A DNA stretch of 8,031 bases from Dehalococcoidales bacterium (GTDB lineage Bacteria; Chloroflexota; Dehalococcoidia; Dehalococcoidales; UBA5627), in contig JAAYAZ010000169.1 of the NCBI GenBank assembly GCA_012719115.1, positions 1 through 8,031 on the forward strand. The letters are read 5' to 3'. This document shows, piece by piece, positions 5,652-8,031 of the stretch. The notes below the pieces were generated by a model. That model was not told the origin of the DNA and did no database searches. It saw only the letters and a list, made by a program, of their open reading frames with translations. A program made the position numbers and the translations under genes. Position 1 is the first letter of the stretch. Each line of letters starts with the position of its first letter.

Positions 5652-8031
5652 TTATAGGTCCATAACAGCTTTTAATTCGTTATCGGATACATTTTTCAGT
5701 CGGAACCCAAGGTTACGCACCAGGTTGATCATCTTAATATTATCTTTAAGAATAATTCCGTATATAGATTTAAGGTTCTTTTCTCTCCCGATACCGATTA
5801 ACATATCGGTCAGTTTATGCCCAAGCCAAATATCCTGAAATTCATCTGCTATAACAGTTGCAAATTCGCCAAGTTCTTTCCCGGATTCAATTATTAACCG
5901 GCTTACTCCTACCAGACGTTTTTTACCGGAATCATTGTACTCAGCTACCATTGCTATTTCTCTATCATAGTCAATATTGCAGAAACGACTGAGCATATCA
6001 TGGGTAAACTCATTGATAGGATGGAAAAATCTAAAACTTTTAGATTGGGGAGATAGCCCGCTAAGCAGCGCATGTTCCAGAGGCTCGTCTTCCGGGCGAA
6101 TCGGACGCAGTAAAACCTGCTTTCCGTCATGACAGGTCCAGCTTTGTATATAGCGGGTCGGATAGGGTGTAATAATAAGATGAGATGATTCAGGGATCCC
6201 TTTCTTTATAACCTCTGCATCCAAAACTATACGAGCATCCAGTGCAATAACTTTATCCTCGCTTATAACCAGCGGGTTGATATCAAGCTCCGCTATTTCA
6301 GGGAAGTCTACTATCATATTGGAAACTCTGATCAAGGTCTCATCAATCAATTTCAGGTCAACCGGCGGCTTGCTTCTGAAACCTTTGGATAAAGCTGAAT
6401 ATAATTTTGTTCTCTCCACCAGTCTTCTTGCCAGTACCTGATTCAGAGGAGGTAATCCGATTGCGATATCCTTGTGATATTCCGCTTCAATGCCGCCCTG
6501 ACCGAAGATTATAACAGGCCCCAGAGTGACGTCTTTTTTACTTCCGATAATAAGTTCGTAGTCATATTTACCGACCATCTTCTGCACAGTAACGCCTTCA
6601 ATTTTTGCCTTAGGGGCGTTCTGTTTGACGGTTTCCATCATATTTGCATATGCTTGCTGAAGCTGCTGGGGTGTTTTAATGTTTAAGGCTACGCCCCCGA
6701 CATCGGATTTATGAGAGATATCGGGTGATTGTATTTTCATAACTATCGGATAACCTACTGAATCTGCCGTAGCTACTGCCAGTTCGACATCTTTGGCAAA
6801 GAAGGGGAAACTCACACCGATGCGATAGGTGTTGAGGAATTTTTTGGAGTCTTCCTCGCTTAATAAAGTCTCACCTTTATTTACGGCATTGTTTATAATT
6901 GTCTTCAAATGGTTTTTAGCAATGCCGGTGTCAAAAGGAATATCCTCGGGAACCTGATAAAGACTTTCCAGATTTCTCGCATATTTGTACATATAAAGAT
7001 AACTGGTCATAGCTTCTTCAGGGAATTCATAGGTCGGAACCTTGTTGGCATAGAATAATTGTCTTGCTCCTGCAACCTCTTTACTTCCCATCATAGTTGT
7101 TAAAATGGGTTTGGTGCTTTTCTTGGAGATTTTTACAATGCCTTTTGCTACGTCTGTGGCGTTTGCAGCTCCTTGCGGTGTATAGATAACTACGACACCG
7201 TTGATGCCGGGGTCTTTAAGCGCGATTTCTATGGCTTTGGTATAACGCTCGGCATCGGCATCTCCCAGTATATCTATCGGGTTCGATTTGCTCCAGAAAG
7301 TAGGAAGTACCTCATTCAAAGCCTTTTCAGTTTCGGGAGAGATAACACTTAGTTTTCCCTCTTTGGCAATCAGAGCATCCGTTGCCAGAACCGCAGGCCC
7401 GCCGGCATTGGTAATTATGGCGACATTTTGTTCCTTGGGCAGTTTGGTGGAATCGAGGATTGCAGCACAACTGAAAAGGTCGGATACTTCATCAACGCGA
7501 ACGACGCCTGCTCGATTAAAGACTGCATCGTAATATGCGTCATCACCGACAAGTGCGCCGGTGTGTGACTTGGCTGCCTGAATACTCTCCTGGAATTTAC
7601 CCGGCTTGATTACAATAATCGGTTTACTGCGGGCAAAACCACGGGCAGCGCTCATAAAGTTCTTTACGCTTTCCAGAGTATTACCGATTGTTTCCATATA
7701 AATGATGATACTCTTTGTTTCAGGGTCATCCCCGAAATAGTCAATCAGGTCTCCGAAATCGACATCCATCATACTTCCAACTGAAACAAATGCGCTGAAG
7801 CCTATTTCTCTGCTGATTGCCCAGTCCAGAACAGCGGCACCCAGCGCGCCGCTCTGGGAAAGGAATGCTATATTACCGGATTTCGTTATCTTACGAGCAA
7901 AAGAACCGCTGAAATCCGAACAGGGGCGCATAGAACCAAGGCAATTCGGCCCCATAAGACGGATTCCGTTATTATGGCATATCTCCATTATTTTGTTGAG
8001 TCGTTCATTGCCGGCTTTTCCTGCTTCTTTA
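5652..8031 (-). CDS. Acyl/acetyl-CoA synthetase (NDP-forming)-GNAT fusion, Pat-like (N-terminus outside window)
   Basis: The frame is open through the right edge; Met at 7988-7986 is an internal residue, since KAGNERLNKI-like sequence precedes it in frame. Numbered from that Met, the order is: end of the CoA-binding domain with GPNCLG (13-18); a ligase domain with SQSGALG (44-50) and KSHTGAL around His142; a second ligase/CoA region with NAGGP (194-198); an ATP-grasp domain about 380-595 with Lys418, SPDISHKSDVGGV (His426) and ELDINPL (567-573); and a GNAT domain about 621-778. This is the layout of E. coli Pat/PatZ and of 'acetate-CoA ligase/GNAT' proteins, about 900 residues. His142 and His426 match the phosphate-relay histidines of ADP-forming acetyl-CoA synthetase (acetyl-CoA + ADP + Pi to acetate + CoA + ATP), so that activity is plausible. 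The GNAT loop reads QDIWLG rather than Q/RxxGxG. A protein-lysine acetyltransferase role is possible but less certain. Confidence 0.92.
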   Translation of the reverse strand, partial: KEAGKAGNERLNKIMEICHNNGIRLMGPNCLGSMRPCSDFSGSFARKITKSGNIAFLSQSGALGAAVLDWAISREIGFSAFVSVGSMMDVDFGDLIDYFGDDPETKSIIIYMETIGNTLESVKNFMSAARGFARSKPIIVIKPGKFQESIQAAKSHTGALVGDDAYYDAVFNRAGVVRVDEVSDLFSCAAILDSTKLPKEQNVAIITNAGGPAVLATDALIAKEGKLSVISPETEKALNEVLPTFWSKSNPIDILGDADAERYTKAIEIALKDPGINGVVVIYTPQGAANATDVAKGIVKISKKSTKPILTTMMGSKEVAGARQLFYANKVPTYEFPEEAMTSYLYMYKYARNLESLYQVPEDIPFDTGIAKNHLKTIINNAVNKGETLLSEEDSKKFLNTYRIGVSFPFFAKDVELAVATADSVGYPIVMKIQSPDISHKSDVGGVALNIKTPQQLQQAYANMMETVKQNAPKAKIEGVTVQKMVGKYDYELIIGSKKDVTLGPVIIFGQGGIEAEYHKDIAIGLPPLNQVLARRLVERTKLYSALSKGFRSKPPVDLKLIDETLIRVSNMIVDFPEIAELDINPLVISEDKVIALDARIVLDAEVIKKGIPESSHLIITPYPTRYIQSWTCHDGKQVLLRPIRPEDEPLEHALLSGLSPQSKSFRFFHPINEFTHDMLSRFCNIDYDREIAMVAEYNDSGKKRLVGVSRLIIESGKELGEFATVIADEFQDIWLGHKLTDMLIGIGREKNLKSIYGIILKDNIKMINLVRNLGFRLKNVSDNELKAVMDL

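Noticed and set aside
7288..7533. 81-codon plus-strand frame opposite the acyl-CoA synthetase gene
   Set aside because: Shadow of a well-conserved minus-strand coding region; no ribosome binding site or recognisable content.

Overview
The window reads as chromosomal housekeeping DNA from a moderately AT-rich bacterium. It holds a threonyl-tRNA synthetase / IF3 / L35 / L20 block, a tRNA-Leu, a long alanine-rich coiled-coil membrane protein, and a large acyl-CoA synthetase (NDP-forming)/GNAT fusion. A ThrRS without a TGS domain placed directly before infC-rpmI-rplT, plus the wording of IF3 and ThrRS, make me think of Chloroflexota (Dehalococcoidia-like). That is recall without a database search, so the lineage is tentative. 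I see no mobile element, phage gene, CRISPR array or clear sign of horizontal transfer.

Layout. Positions 1-227 are the 3' end of an unidentified gene ending in a four-cysteine zinc-ribbon-like tail, followed by an intrinsic terminator (258-288). A tRNA-Leu(UAG) with encoded CCA lies at 382-466 behind its own promoter. After a 212-base gap with a consensus -35 box and a strong ribosome binding site comes a 585-residue Ala/Glu/Lys-rich protein (679-2436). It is predicted to be one long cytoplasmic coiled coil held to the membrane by a single C-terminal helix. The next gap (2437-2618) contains a near-consensus extended -10 promoter and, only about a dozen bases after its predicted start, a terminator-like hairpin. 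thrS (2619-4373) follows. infC has its own extended -10 promoter and a non-AUG start codon near 4450/4453, about 28 codons upstream of the first ATG. It overlaps rpmI (5003-5203), which is followed by rplT with a TTG start (5222-5572). A bidirectional terminator (5591-5629) separates this operon from a convergent gene on the minus strand.

The minus-strand gene (5652 to the right edge, N-terminus outside the window) has the domain order of bacterial Pat protein acetyltransferases: CoA-binding/succinyl-CoA-ligase-like, ATP-grasp, then GNAT. Unlike E. coli Pat as I recall it, it keeps the catalytic histidine of ADP-forming acyl-CoA synthetases, while its GNAT acetyl-CoA loop is atypical. It may therefore be a working energy-conserving synthetase fused to an acetyltransferase-like domain.

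The items most worth a second look are the alanine-rich C-terminally anchored rod with its 152-residue internal duplication, the Pat-like fusion with retained catalytic histidines, the promoter/terminator arrangement before thrS, and the non-AUG infC start. I did not find a clear previously undescribed multi-gene system.
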